From the NCBI GenBank assembly GCA_006386115.1, contig VFIW01000006.1, forward strand, positions 537,966 to 601,965: a DNA stretch of 64,000 bases, read 5' to 3'. This DNA comes from Globisporangium splendens. Lineage: Eukaryota; Oomycota; Peronosporomycetes; Pythiales; Pythiaceae. Position numbers and translations under genes: made by a program. Positions 43,951 to 54,962 of the stretch are shown here, one piece after another. How positions within the stretch are numbered: the stretch's first letter is position 1; each line of letters begins with the position of its first letter. The notes beneath the pieces are model-generated. The model did no database searches. It had not been told where the DNA came from and worked only from the letters and a program-made list of their open reading frames with translations.

Positions 43951-45959
43951 CTAATCCGTGTCGGACCGTGGAAAGAAACCGAGGATGTCCTTGATGATGA
44001 TATTCCACACGATCTGAACCACGACTTCGGCGACAATCAACCAAATCACAATCCATTCGAGCTTCGTGTCGTGCTGGTGTGCCAGTTGCTGACTCAGCAC
44101 GTCCAACCTACAAGGGACAAGCAAACAGTGGACAACAATGAGTCGCCTCCCTCAAGTACAGCGGTCGTTTATCATGGTAAAACACAAGAATAGCATCGTA
44201 CAGTTCACGGAGAATGTCGAGCCGCGTGTTGAGGATCTGCACACGGTTGTCGACATCGAGGTACCGCATCATCTTCTTGTAGAGCGGTTCGTATTCGTCG
44301 TCTTCCCAGAAGAAGTCGGGCTCATCGAGCATGTCCGAATTCAGATTCACGTCACTTCGCTGTAAACATATATGGAGCATGTTGAGTTCTTCATAAATAA
44401 AGGCAAACCAAACACGGACTTTAAAGTTACCTCGATGAATAATCGACCGATCAGCTTGGAGATATCGCCCTGCGAGTACTGGATCGAGCCCGTGGTCGCG
44501 AGGTTCTGCGGGATATGCTTGGTCTGCTGGATCGTTTCTTCCACGCGCTCTTCAAAGACGTCCAGCTTCGCCGATTGCGCCATCGCAAACGAGATCGCGA
44601 GTTTCTCGGACGCCAGGTTGCTACTCAGCGTAATCGCATCGTTCACAATGCTGAAGCAGAGATTGCAATGTGCAGAGAGCAACATTGTCAGGCATTTTCA
44701 GCTATCGGTAAGCGCATAATCGCTATTCGGGTACAGAGAAATGTGCACTCTACCTGGTCGCTTCGCCATAAGTGTAGTCCATGTCTTCGACTTCGATTTG
44801 TTTGACGGGTCCGACGGAAAACTGCAGCAGTGCACGCAAATGCGCTTGCTCCTCCATCCGCGTGAGACCCCAAAACACCGTGCAGCCCGTACTACAGGCA
44901 AGATACACAAGTTAGCAGCTCATACGACATCGCGGTCATATTCACATTGGCGCGTACGCAAAGTAAAACACGTCTTTTTGACGGTACGCGACTGGGACCG
45001 CCATGCCATCACTACCAGCAACACAAAGAACAACATTGTCAGTCCATAAGGAGGCCCGTAACAATGCAAACCAATGCCATAAGCACACGTACGTCTCGTC
45101 CACGAGCGGCGCACAGAACGAGTGGATCGCTCCCATGTACATCTTGTGGCTCCAGCCGTCGGGGTTGAGTTCACCGCCAGGCAATTGGCCCGTTTCCACG
45201 CGCTCCAACCACTTGAGGAGCTTGAACAACTGCAACTGGTCGCACGTGCAGTACGCTGACACGCGCAGCTTCTGCACACTCGGCGGTTCGCGCAGGTGCT
45301 TCTTAATACTGCGCATGCGCGAGCGGCGCGTATAGCGGTTGACGCTCTGACCCGACGACGGCGGCGAGATCTGCAGCATTATCCATACGTTCACATAGTT
45401 AGTGTCGTGAACGAGCAGCAGCACACATGCGCAAATAAGCCGCTATATAGGATTTACCGTGCGCTTGCTCTTGCGGCTCACGAGACCGCGCCAGTTGGCG
45501 CGCGGCAGCGGCGTGCGGCTGGCGGGGAACTCGGCCAATTGCCGCTGGTTGTAGCCCCTCGCGGGGAAATCCAGACGCGCATCGTCGTCGTCGTCCTCAT
45601 CCTCGTCGTCGCTCGACATCGTGTTGTAGTGCGTGCCCGGACCATAGTAGTAATGACGGTGCTGCATCGGTCCGACCTCTGCTCATATCACACCACAACA
45701 ATATTAGAAGGCTATCGCAAGGCATGCGCACACTACAATGCACCACATGTATGCGCACATATGCAACCGACGTACGATCGCGCGCTTCCATGTCGTAGAC
45801 GGCCGAGTCCGAGTTGTAGTTGAGCGTCAACGTGCCGTGGCCGAGCAGCGGCGAGTCTTCGGCCACGGCATTCGAGATCGTGTGGAACTTGGAGAGCGGC
45901 GGCGTCTTGCGACCGCTGCTGCGCTTCTTGCCGTTGCTGCTGCTGCCGGACGACATCAT
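43951..45959 (-). CDS. RMND1/Rmd1-family (DUF155) membrane protein
   Basis: Eight exons: 45776-45959, 45458-45678, 45093-45370, 44958-45011, 44754-44891, 44431-44650, 44160-44359, 43951-44107. Every join keeps frame, giving 483 residues. After a Ser/Asp-rich N-terminal region (LNYNSDSAVYDM, an acidic SSDDEDEDDDDD stretch) comes a basic RYTRRSRMRSIKKHL segment. The DUF155 domain follows: LRVSAYCTCDQLQL, GCTVFWGLTR, SEKLAISFAMAQSAKLDVFE, TGSIQYSQGDISKLIGRLF, VNLNSDMLDEPDFFWED and NTRLDILRELYD. The C terminus carries a membrane segment (EWIVIWLIVAEVVVQIVW). The family includes mitochondrial RMND1 (inner-membrane anchor of ribosomes) and yeast Rmd1/Rmd8. The long hydrophilic N terminus without a mitochondrial presequence is closer to the fungal Rmd1/Rmd8 type. 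Very strong family match. Confidence 0.92.
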
Positions 45960-46761
45960 GCGGGTGTGTGAATGGAGAGAAGGAGACCTGTGCGCGTGTG
46001 GGTGAAGGGAACGCGGCTTCTCACCTCAGCTTTCGCTTGTCTCGTGTGGCGCTTTAGAACCAAGTAGGGGGTGGGAATGCACCGTCCGCTCATCCCCTTC
46101 CGTTTGAGCGTCCTTCTATATTCAACTAATCTGATTTTTAGTACTTGTGTTTTACATTTTACCCTTTGTCAACAAGAGTTGTATAACATTATATTCTCGA
46201 GTTTTATGTCGGAGACTAATCAGAAGCAACAGCAGGGGGAGCTGCTGTCCAGAGTGACTGAAGTGGACCACGCCCAGATCATTGCGAAATCACGTACTGC
46301 ATTTATTCAAATAGTAGTCTCATTGCACTGCAGTTGCGCACCAAATGGAGCAACTGCAGCAACACCCGAAAAGCGCTTTCCCTCTCTCTATGCGCGTGTG
46401 CGTATGTGCGTGTGTGTGTGCGTGTGTGTGTGCGTGTGTGCGTTCATGAGAGCGACAGAGAAGGGTAAACAACCGCGCAGTGAGTTGTACAGTAGATCCA
46501 GCGAACCTGTGTTCAAACGGTGAGGCGCGTGCCGTTAGTTCTGCGAATGCGAAGCGTCGCTGGCAGCACACCACATGGTCGTTATTCCTCTTTTTTTGCT
46601 ATTTAAAAGCGTGGTTCTTCAGTGAGCTGAGGCCGACAGTTGCGCGCGTCCAGAGTGCGATCTTCCCTCTCTCCCTCTCTCTCTCTCTCCTTCTTCAACA
46701 CGTTCGCCACCAGACAGCAGGCGTCAATTGTGGATTGCCATTCTCTCTGTCGGAAAGCGGC
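45960..46761. other. Divergent promoter region with microsatellites
   Basis: About 0.8 kb between the divergent DUF155 and FYVE-TBC genes. Contains a GT/GC microsatellite (46393-46441) and a CT run near 46669-46690. No gene supported. Confidence 0.5.
46393..46441. repeat. GT/GC dinucleotide microsatellite
   Basis: An imperfect (TG)n run broken by single GC steps, about 49 bases. Confidence 0.9.
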
Positions 46762-49700
46762 ATGCAGCACGAAACACTGATGGCGCCGCAGGAAGAGCAG
46801 CTCCAGCGCAAGTACGCGCGCGCGAACGCGCTCGTGGCGTCCGTGCTCAACAAGTACTACAACGGCAGCGCGCGCGCCGTCGACCCCTTCGTCATCCGCT
46901 GCCTCCAGGAAGAAGAGACCAAGCTCTTCAGCATCCAGTGCTTTATCGAAGAGGTATTCGTGTATGCGCTTTTATAGACGTTTTGGTGATTATCTAATTT
47001 CCATTGCATTTGTGTGTATCTTGGGTTTGCAGGGGCCAACGGAGACACGCCGCGAGTGGAAGGATGCGAGCGCGACGACGGCCACTACCAAGGCGCCGTC
47101 CTTCTCATGTAAGAGCTTTAACGAGCCTTGTATTTGTTTCTGCGACTCACAAATGCTGCATCTTCCTATCGTTTGGTTTGTTTCATTAGTTCTGAGTCGC
47201 CTCTTTACCGTGTGCGGTGGCTACCTGGGTGGTCCTGGCTCCATCATGTACGTCTTTGCCTCGCATATCTGCCCAACGATGCATCTAAAGGCTCCCATTC
47301 CCCTATATAACCCCCTTACGTGGCTGCTTTGTCAACAAACTCTAGGCGCCACTGGGAGGAACTGAGCGACGCTGGATACGACGACGCCATGCGCGAGTAC
47401 ATTGCGGTTGTCGACAAGATCGTGCCTGGGTGGGACGACGGCTCAGACAACGCAGGTCTCGAGTACTACCCGGTCGCGAAGCAGGAGAAGTTCTGGCAGG
47501 ACGACGCCGCGGTTGGGCAATGTCAGTACTGCGGCGCGCACTTTTCGCTCCAGCGGCGTCGCCACCATTGCCGCATGTGCTTTGACATTTTCTGCGCCGA
47601 TTGCTGCAACAACGAGCTCGAGATCGCGTTGTGTCCTGGCGCGCCAGTGCGCCTGCAGCGTGTGTGCTGCCAGTGTTTCCAGGAGAGTGAGCGCGACAAG
47701 AGTCTGCGCGAAGTGCGGCGCGTGATCCGCGAGAACCACGATATGGAGCAGCAGCTCAAAACGATCCAGGCGACGACGGATGCCCTGATTGCAGTGAAAC
47801 AGCGAGAAGAGCGCAAGTTGCGCGAGGATGCAAGGGAAAATGGCTGCGATATGGACGCATTGGAGGCTGCGATTCAAAAGAGAACGGGGGCTACCACGAT
47901 CAATTGTAGCAGTATCGCCAGCAGCAGCAGCACAAAACCCAGTCGTAGCTTTTCACCTCCACCCGTGGCCATCAAGACACCGCCAGCGCACAAGTTTGCG
48001 CCGCGTGAAACGGTTGAAGCGAACGAACAGCTCGCGCTCGCGCATCGCCAGTTGCTCATGGGGCTCAAAGTCGCACAGTGTCGCGCCAAGAAAGCGCTCG
48101 AGACTATGGACTCTACGATCTCTATGTTGCGGCAAGCGATCTGCTTTGGTGCGTCCAACTGGACCATCGTGCTGCGCGCAACGCGTCGCTTTCTCACGCT
48201 TCAAGACGTGAAAACACTGCTGCGCGTCTCAAAAGCGCTGCATGCGGGCGTTGCACGCGCGCAGTGCGAGAAGAAATGCATTCTGGAACAGGATCTTTCG
48301 ACGTCATTACGCCCGAAAGTGTGGCAGGCTGAGTGCATGAAACACGACAAGACGCGCGCGTACATCACAGACCTCGCCGATGCGATCCGCACGCGGTTTG
48401 ACGACACATCCGACTCGGAAACGGACGACTCGGACTCGAACGAAGGCTCGCCATCGTCGCGCCCTGAAACGAGAGACCCGTTGTGGCTCTCGCTCGTGCA
48501 AACCATGTCCTCGTCTTCCTCCATCTTGACAGATCCCACCGAACGCGCCACGGAGACTGTGTGGACGAAAGCGTATGCCACGATCGTGTCGCGATGCAAA
48601 GCGTCATCGCCAGCGGGGGATGACGGGATCGACGCTCAGATTCGACGCGATGCACAACGAACGTTTGGTGTGTCAGCGTTGCGAACTAAAGCTAACAAGA
48701 TGAAAACGTACCAGCGAACACCGTTGTCAGGATCCTCGATTGCCGTCGCGAACCCCGCAGAAGTTGCCGTGGAAGTCCGACGCAATATGCTCGTCAATGT
48801 GCTGCATGCGTTCGCGAGCGTGAATACCGAGGTCGGTTACTGCCAGGGCATGGACCACGTCACGGCTGTACTGCTTTCGATCGTGGACTGGGACGAGAGC
48901 AAAGCGTTTTGGCTGCTCACGAGTCTTGTGGCGTGTCCGAAGTACGAATTAGCAGCGCTCTACTCACCAGGGCTCTCACACTTGCCGCTGCGGTGTTTCC
49001 AGCTGGAGAAGATAGTGGCGACGTACTTGCCCGAGTTGTCGTCGCACCTCGTGGAGCTGGAATTCCCCGTTAGCGTGTTTGCGACCAGGTACGTTTATTT
49101 CTGTTTTGCCTGTCGAATAATACGAGATTCTTCTCGTGTGCATAGGCTAATCTCTTGACGTGTGTGTGTGCTCCTGCCTCTTTCAGCTGGTTCATGACGC
49201 TGTTCACAAGTTTGGAGACGCTGTCGTATGACGTCACACTTCGTGTATTGGATGGTTTTGTCGTGGCTGGGTGGAAGCAAATCTTCCGCGTCGCGCTCGT
49301 GATTCTGGAAAGTCTCCAAGTACGTGATTTCGATGTCATTTTGGTTGCAACAACATGCAACTGTGTTGTTCTGACGCGCTTGTTACATATTTAACAGCAC
49401 AATATTCTCGCGAGTGCGTTTGAAGAAATTTCGCAGATCTTTTACGACGTACAAGCGCATGCTGTGAGTTGTTGTGTAGTGTGCATTTGGCGGTAGCTGC
49501 TTGCTGACGGTGATTTCTGCTGCTTTCATTGTTGATTAGCCAAGCCTCGCAAATGTTGACGCAGTGCTCGCTCGTGCGGCGCAATTCAAGGTAAAAGACA
49601 CAAAATAGCTGATCCCTTGCGTAGAGATGCATTGGCTAAGTTTGTGTGTGTATGGACTATTTTCCTTTTCCGTTCAGGTCACAAACGGGTTGCTGCAAAC

Positions 49701-50127
49701 GCTTCAGTACGAGTACGAAGCTTCATCTCCATCTTCGTCGCCTTCGTCTATTACGCTGAGGATACCAGCAGGTGCGCAGAGACGAAAAGCCCGCCATCAC
49801 GATAGCACCAGCAAACCCAACGGACCAGGACCCAGTCAGTTGTCTACGAATAATGGACACGTCGCGAAATCGAGTCGAGCACGGCAGCCGAGCTTGAAGG
49901 TAAGCACTGGCCGATCAAACGGTGCACCAACTCCTATCCCTGCAAAGATCGACTCGTCTTTGGTGATGACGACCAAGAAGTCGCACCTCGCAGTGCACGA
50001 AGAAGGCCAGAAATCGCCGGATGCCACGCGCGATGCGGCGCCACTGGTGTCTCCACCTGCATCAGCCACCGTCAGGTGCGAAATGGCAGTCACCATGAGC
50101 TCTGAAGTTACCAATTATCACTTCTAA
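46762..50127 (+). CDS. FYVE- and TBC-domain protein (putative Rab GTPase-activating protein)
   Basis: Eight exons: 46762-46953, 47033-47108, 47190-47247, 47346-49088, 49187-49319, 49398-49463, 49540-49590, 49678-50127. All joins keep frame, giving 922 residues. A FYVE zinc finger at about 160-225 starts CQYCGAHF, carries the PtdIns3P-binding RRRHHCRMC motif and ends CCQCF. A coiled/helical stretch and a Ser/Asp-rich linker follow. The TBC domain at about 540-756 shows IRRDAQRTF (arginine-finger region), VGYCQGMDHV (glutamine finger), WFMTLFTSLE and AGWKQIFRVALVIL. The tail is disordered and Ser/Lys-rich. The domain pair predicts an endosomal Rab-GAP recruited by PtdIns3P. The catalytic R and Q are present, so GAP activity is likely. 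The target Rab is unknown. Confidence 0.92.
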
Positions 50128-50238
50128 CGATGAGAAAAGCGAAGTTAACAGCACATAATCTATAAAATAGCAACGCCATGGAGGGAGACTGCCGATGATT
50201 TTGTTGTTCGTCCAGTACCTCAGTCGGTAATATACTCT

Positions 50239-51668
50239 CTAAAGTTTGCGCAGACTGAGAAAGCCCTGAGCGTTCTCGTAGATATAATACGCGATCTGAA
50301 CGACTGCGCGCGCCGGAAGCGCTAGAAACGCGTCCATCGCGACACCGACAATGTTTCCTGCGCTATGATGCACGCGCTGCACGCTTGGACCAGGCCGTCG
50401 ACCATTTTGCGTGTTGCCTTTCTCACACTTAGGATCGCTAGTTGCAAGAAGCCCCGAGTCGTCTTTGCCAGTAGAGTACACGAGCACAGGATGGCCGTTA
50501 ACCAGAATGCGGATTGTAGGCGTGAAATCTGTGAAGAACGCCGCTTGCAAGTGGTAGAGACCCGGAATCTTGAGCACGATCTGGTCTTTCGCTCATATTT
50601 TGTCACGTACTTGCATCTAGTTTCCGACCAAGAAGCGTCGTGAGTTCGCTTTTTGTGCAGACCTTTTCAGTAGCTGAGAGCGCGAGGAGCTCTTGGCGCC
50701 GCGAGACCATCTTGGCTTGCATCTCTTGCCACTCGCGCGTGGTTTTAGCCAACTGCTCCTGCACAGAGTTGATCTAAACGCACAACGAACTAGAGGTTAG
50801 ATGCCATTGTCAATGCTGCACTACCGATTGTTGTTGCTGTTATACTACCGTGCAGTTGTCTGGTTGACACATTTTGCGCTTGTCGTTCTCTTCAAATTTG
50901 CGCTCCAGCTTATCTATTGCTTCCTTCACGAGATAGTCATGCACTCGGTTCAATTTCTGCTTTCGCACGTCAAGTCCGTCGTCCAGCTGCCGCTACGTTT
51001 TCGTCTCTGCCTGCAGCTTAAACTCGCGCCATTCGTCGTCTCGATCGTGTCTCCAGCGCGAGAAATGCTGCTGCATCTCCTGCATGAAAGAATCAGACTA
51101 AGTGCAAGTAGCAGACAGACGCATCCACAACAGCGCCACCAAATCACTTCGAGGTTGCTCCATTGTGGCATGAACGATCCTCGAACTCACACACCTTTGC
51201 TACCACACAGCCGCACTTCGCGTCAACTTGTGCCTCAGTCTCTGCCACCACATGCGCCATCGTCGTCTGCGCACTCAACTCGATCTTCGCATCCATGCGG
51301 TCGATCAGCTGCTGTCTCCACGACGGCTCCTTCGCCTCCATTGCATCCACCCACGCGCGCATTTCGTCCATCGACACCTACCACTACGGAGGCAATCGGT
51401 GCAACCGTAAATACAAACGCACATTTGATTAGTCAGCCCCATGATAAGCAGAAAGAAACAAAAGGCAACATCGAAGAACTCCATACGTGCACGTGGGTGA
51501 GCTGCTCGTGCACTTTCTGGAGCTGCGCGGCTTGGTTCGTGAGCAGCTGCGCGACGCTCGCAAAGGACGCGAGCAGGATCGGCTGGATGTTGCGCTATGC
51601 GCGCTCGCCCCGCAGCGTCTCTCGCACTCGGCGATGAGCGCAGTGGTGGCGTCTCGAGTCGCCTCCAT
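50239..51668 (-). pseudogene. Coiled-coil protein with C1q-like C-terminal domain; probably decayed
   Basis: Exons readable with phase-0 introns: 51487-51594 (NIQPILLASFASVAQLL..., helical), 51195-51377, 50849-51079, 50663-50773, 50239-50580. The last exon encodes a jelly-roll-like domain (VLKIPGLYHLQAAFF, IRILVNGHPVLV, ... YIYENAQGFLSLRKL) joined to LALSATEK, resembling the C1q/TNF-like domain that ends many oomycete coiled-coil proteins. Two problems are visible. Exon 50849-51079 has a TAG at 50993-50995 between AETKT and RQLDDG, with the frame continuing cleanly. The apparent start exon (ATG at 51668, MEATRDATTALIAECER) is out of frame with the next helical segment, which is preceded by TAG. 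Splice sites are intact, so decay is recent, or my N-terminal model is wrong. Function unknown. Confidence 0.6.
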
Positions 51669-51967
51669 TCTTTGTGAAAAGACACACTGGATGCCCAGTA
51701 GCATGCCTGTACTGGTTATATAGAGGTGATATGCAATATAAAGAGTGTTTATCAGGCTGATAGTTGCGGACTGTTTTTGTTTGCAATGGACATTTGCTAC
51801 TTCACAGAGTGTACCCATGTGGGTTCATAAAAGAGACATCCAGCAATGCAAAGACACCAGTGCTCACCTTGACCAGCAGCGTCTCGACAGCAAAAAAGAG
51901 CGGCGTCAGGATCGTAGCTCTAGTTTAGCCTTCCTTTCCCGGATGCCTCGCGCTTTCGATGCTCTGG

Positions 51968-52899
51968 TTAAACGCGGAGATGCCTCATGTATGAGCACCA
52001 CACAGGAAGCGCTTCCCGTTCGCCCATGCTGACGAGTAGCTCTTTTGCTTGCAGGAAGACACGCGAGAGACCATACCAGATAGCGGATGCAAGATCCACG
52101 CTCTCGCGGTAACGGATCAAGAGCCACCCGAGTGTCTCGATGTGCCGAAACTCGGTGCTGTGCTCGAATTCACAACACCCTTCCATCCAGTTTGCGTGTA
52201 GGGAAAGTAAAGATATGGAAATGCTCGTGGACTGCGGCAAGTATAATGGCTTGTGAAGTGCATCCTTCGCTTCGATTCTCATGCATCCACTTGATGACGT
52301 GGAGGTGGTGGTTGTTCGCTGCGAAGTCCATGGTTTTAGTAGTGCATCCTTCAAGACGATCCTCGTGAAGCCACTTGATGACCTCCAACTGTCCATTCTC
52401 GGCTGCATAGTTCCTCGCAATCGTCGTGTGACCTTCGCTTCGATGCTTGTGCAGTCGCTTGATAACGTCTATGTGCCCATTTGCAGCAGCTGTGTCCATA
52501 GCATCTGGCGAACTCAAGCTCATTGTGTGGCAAACTCACGGCGCGCTCGAGCGCCTTCGGGAACAACCACGCCTTGTAGAAGCGGTCAATCGTGAGCGGC
52601 TCCCGCGCATACAACCGGTTGAGCAGCGAGAGCGTCTCCGACAGCGGCGGAGAAGCTGTGGACTCACCGTGTCGCTCAACAGCGCGTGGGGTACTCCATT
52701 TTGCTGGCAACGCACAGTCGAGTAGGTCGCCGAGTTGGGTCATCACTTGTGGCAGAACTTGCGGCTCGGGACGCACCAAACGGACCACAGCAGCGACGCA
52801 CGTGGGTGGCAGCAGGGCCACAGGTGGTTTCGTCTTGTGTGTAAAAAATGAGGAGATGGAGGAGGGGCTGTCTGCAATCGGCAATTTGGACATTGTCAA
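51968..52899 (-). pseudogene. Ankyrin-repeat gene copy, frameshifted
   Basis: The N-terminal block contains VVRLVRPEPQVLPQV, LLDCALPAKW and LTIDRFYKAWLFPKALERAVS, the conserved leader of this oomycete ankyrin family. Ankyrin-like units follow: AAANGHIDVIKRLHKHRSEG, AAENGQLEVIKWLHEDRLEG and HLHVIKWMHENRSEG. The C-terminal region (EFRHIETLGWLLIRYRESVDL... to MRHLRV) completes it. The reading frame changes near 52510 (before AMDTAAANGH) and again near 52203, where one extra base follows IFTF. With two frameshifts it cannot make the full protein. The 5' edge overlaps the plus-strand fragment at 52856. Confidence 0.75.
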
Positions 52900-53182
52900 G
52901 TGGCTTCACATCAACCGCAGTGAAGGTTGTTCAACGAGGGCGATGGACTGGGCAGCGAGGCATGGCCGTTTGAACGTTATCAAGTGGCTGCACGAGCATC
53001 GAAGCGAAGGGTGCACGTCAGCAGCCATTATGAACGCCGAAGCCCGTGAGCACTTCGATATCTTCACGTTCTTGCATGCGAATCGAACGGAAGGGTGCTG
53101 CGAGAATGCACCCGATCCTCGAAGTAAGTCTCGGCAGCTCGAGACTTTTGGTATTTGGAAGCGTAGGTGTTGGTACCCATAG
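52856..53182 (+). pseudogene. Ankyrin-repeat fragment, opposite orientation
   Basis: Starts abruptly inside the family (GNLDIVKWLHINRSEGCS), has AARHGRLNVIKWLHEHRSEG and a partial unit EHFDIFTFLHANRTEGCC, then loses homology soon after RQLETFGIW. The leader region is missing; antisense to its first codons lies the N terminus of the minus-strand copy. It is a 5'- and 3'-truncated copy joined head to head by an inversion or duplication. Confidence 0.7.
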
Positions 53183-53428
53183 GAGGCAGCATCAACACAT
53201 GAAGGGCAAGCTGAGTGCATTGAAGCAACGATAGAGAGCGAAAAAACAGAGATGGCTACATTGTTGTTAGACAAGGAATTTGTAGCCCCTCTGTGCATGA
53301 CACTGGTATCCGGATGATGCCTTTCTGTGAGGTTGCGCGAAGGCTGCTCGACGCGAAAAGACACTGTGAGCCTCTCGTTTCTCTCGGTGTGAGCTCACGA
53401 GTGCGCATGCAACGCGAGCATCGCGACG

Positions 53429-54352
53429 ATGGTGGAGAACCCAACGGCGACAGCTGCGTCTTCGTCTTCGAGCGGAGCCCTCGCTTCCATCAGTCACGCG
53501 CTATCACCAAGCGCCTTCCCGCTGCCGTCGTCGGATGGCAATCACGCAAAGCAAAGGGGTGTAGACTGTGAGATCGTGAGGCTCTATCCGACCCACATGC
53601 GCTTCGTCACGGGAATCGCGAGCGCGTACGACGACGAGTTCCCAGTAGAACTCAGTGTATTGGTATGGTGCTGGGTTGTCTTTAGTAACGGTACTGTGAG
53701 GTCGTGTAACTATTTGCTTACCGAGTGTCATGTGGGTACCTGCAACAGATCAAACGCGAAGAGTTTGAGACAGCGATCAACCAGATCAACAACACGCTGA
53801 AGGACTACTGGCCGTGCACGTTCTGCATCTGCTGCGGATACTTTTGCTGCCCGTGCACGCTCGGTGTCTCGCTGCTGTGTCCAAACCTCTGCATTAAAGA
53901 TGTCCGTCAACCGTTTTTTATATGCCAAACAGCACAAGCAAACAACCAAGAGCGACCTGATTGATTGCGAGTCGTTCTGTTTGTGCACTTGATGATGCTT
54001 GTGCAGGCAGAGCAGTACGTGCGCGCGCTGATCGGACGACTCAACAAGCGCTTGTGCTTTGCCCGAGCAGGCATCGAGTGGCGGCTTGTACGCTCCTGCG
54101 GTCGGTCCTGGGTACGCCTCCAATTGCTCTTGCACGGACACTGCCGCTCTTTTCGGTTCCTCATTTCGTTGCTGCTTTTGCATGTTTGTTTGCCGCATAC
54201 AGATTGAAATCACATACCCAGTCGCTACGAAAACCTCTAAAACGGTAAATGCTCTACTATGGGCAATCGGTTATGGAGTCTGGTCTCGCAACCTCACGGT
54301 AATAATACTGCTGCTGTGTCGCGCACCAGAACTCATACCAATCTACTTTTGA
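53429..54352 (+). CDS. GOLGA7/ERF4-family palmitoyltransferase accessory protein
   Basis: Exons 53429-53662, 53749-53901, 54007-54111 and 54203 onward, all phase 0. About 213 residues if the last exon runs to the TGA at 54352; an extra splice after 54244 would shorten or change the tail. A Ser/Ala-rich N terminus precedes the family core: VRLYPTHMRFVTGI, FPVELSVLIKREEFETAINQIN (matching the PAEL...IDRQQFEE pattern of GOLGA7 in spacing), a Cys-rich hydrophobic stretch (WPCTFCICCGYFCCPC) that may itself be palmitoylated, then EQYVRALIGRLNKRL and IEITYPVA. GOLGA7/Erf4 proteins stabilise DHHC enzymes that palmitoylate Ras-type GTPases. The 5'ss of intron 2 (GTCCGT) is weak. Good family match, C terminus uncertain. 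Confidence 0.8.
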
Positions 54353-54962
54353 GGACGCACTCTCAACGTCGTCGTCGGTGTCCACCGCATCCACACGTTC
54401 GTCCTCGTTTCAGCATTCGACCGTGCGCGCGTCGTCCAGTTCGCCATTGATGCCGGAAGTGGAAGTCTGACAAAAGCCACAAGACTGTGACCTGGGTAAG
54501 TTTTCAATATCTGCCAGGAGCTAATACCAAATGAGCGTTGTCGTAGTTTTCTAAATGTGCTCACTGAGTTTGAGAGATGATGCAAAACGTGACTCGAGGA
54601 TATGCACATAAACTCTTGTTTCTTTGAGCTGCTTTGTATTATCCACATGGTTCCGGTTGAGCCAATTGCGAAAATGCAGTCGCCAAAAGAGGCTTCTCCA
54701 TTCCACTACCAACCAGCACCGCCGACACCTGTGATTGCTTTCTTCCTGATTATAATTCTATTTGTCTTTTCGATTCCTACGATATCATCACCACCAAATT
54801 AGAGAAAAAGAATGAGACAGACGACAAACGGCTACATTGCGTACCACAAACATACTTCCCATCCCCCGTCCATCTCGTGCGCAAACAACGTTACCTCTGG
54901 TCGCGTATCTTTGTTGCTCTGTTTTTCCTTCTCTCAATGGCGGCTGTCCTCTGCTCAGCATA
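54353..54962. other. Convergent intergenic region
   Basis: About 0.6 kb between the GOLGA7-like gene and the 3' end of exportin-7. No gene recognised. Confidence 0.4.

Noticed and set aside
43294..50995. Reassigned stop codons (TGA and TAG as sense)
   Set aside because: Many genes here use TAA, TAG and TGA as clean terminators (for example TGA in the LRAT and ABC genes, TAG in the DUF155 and propeller genes), so isolated lesions are the simpler explanation.
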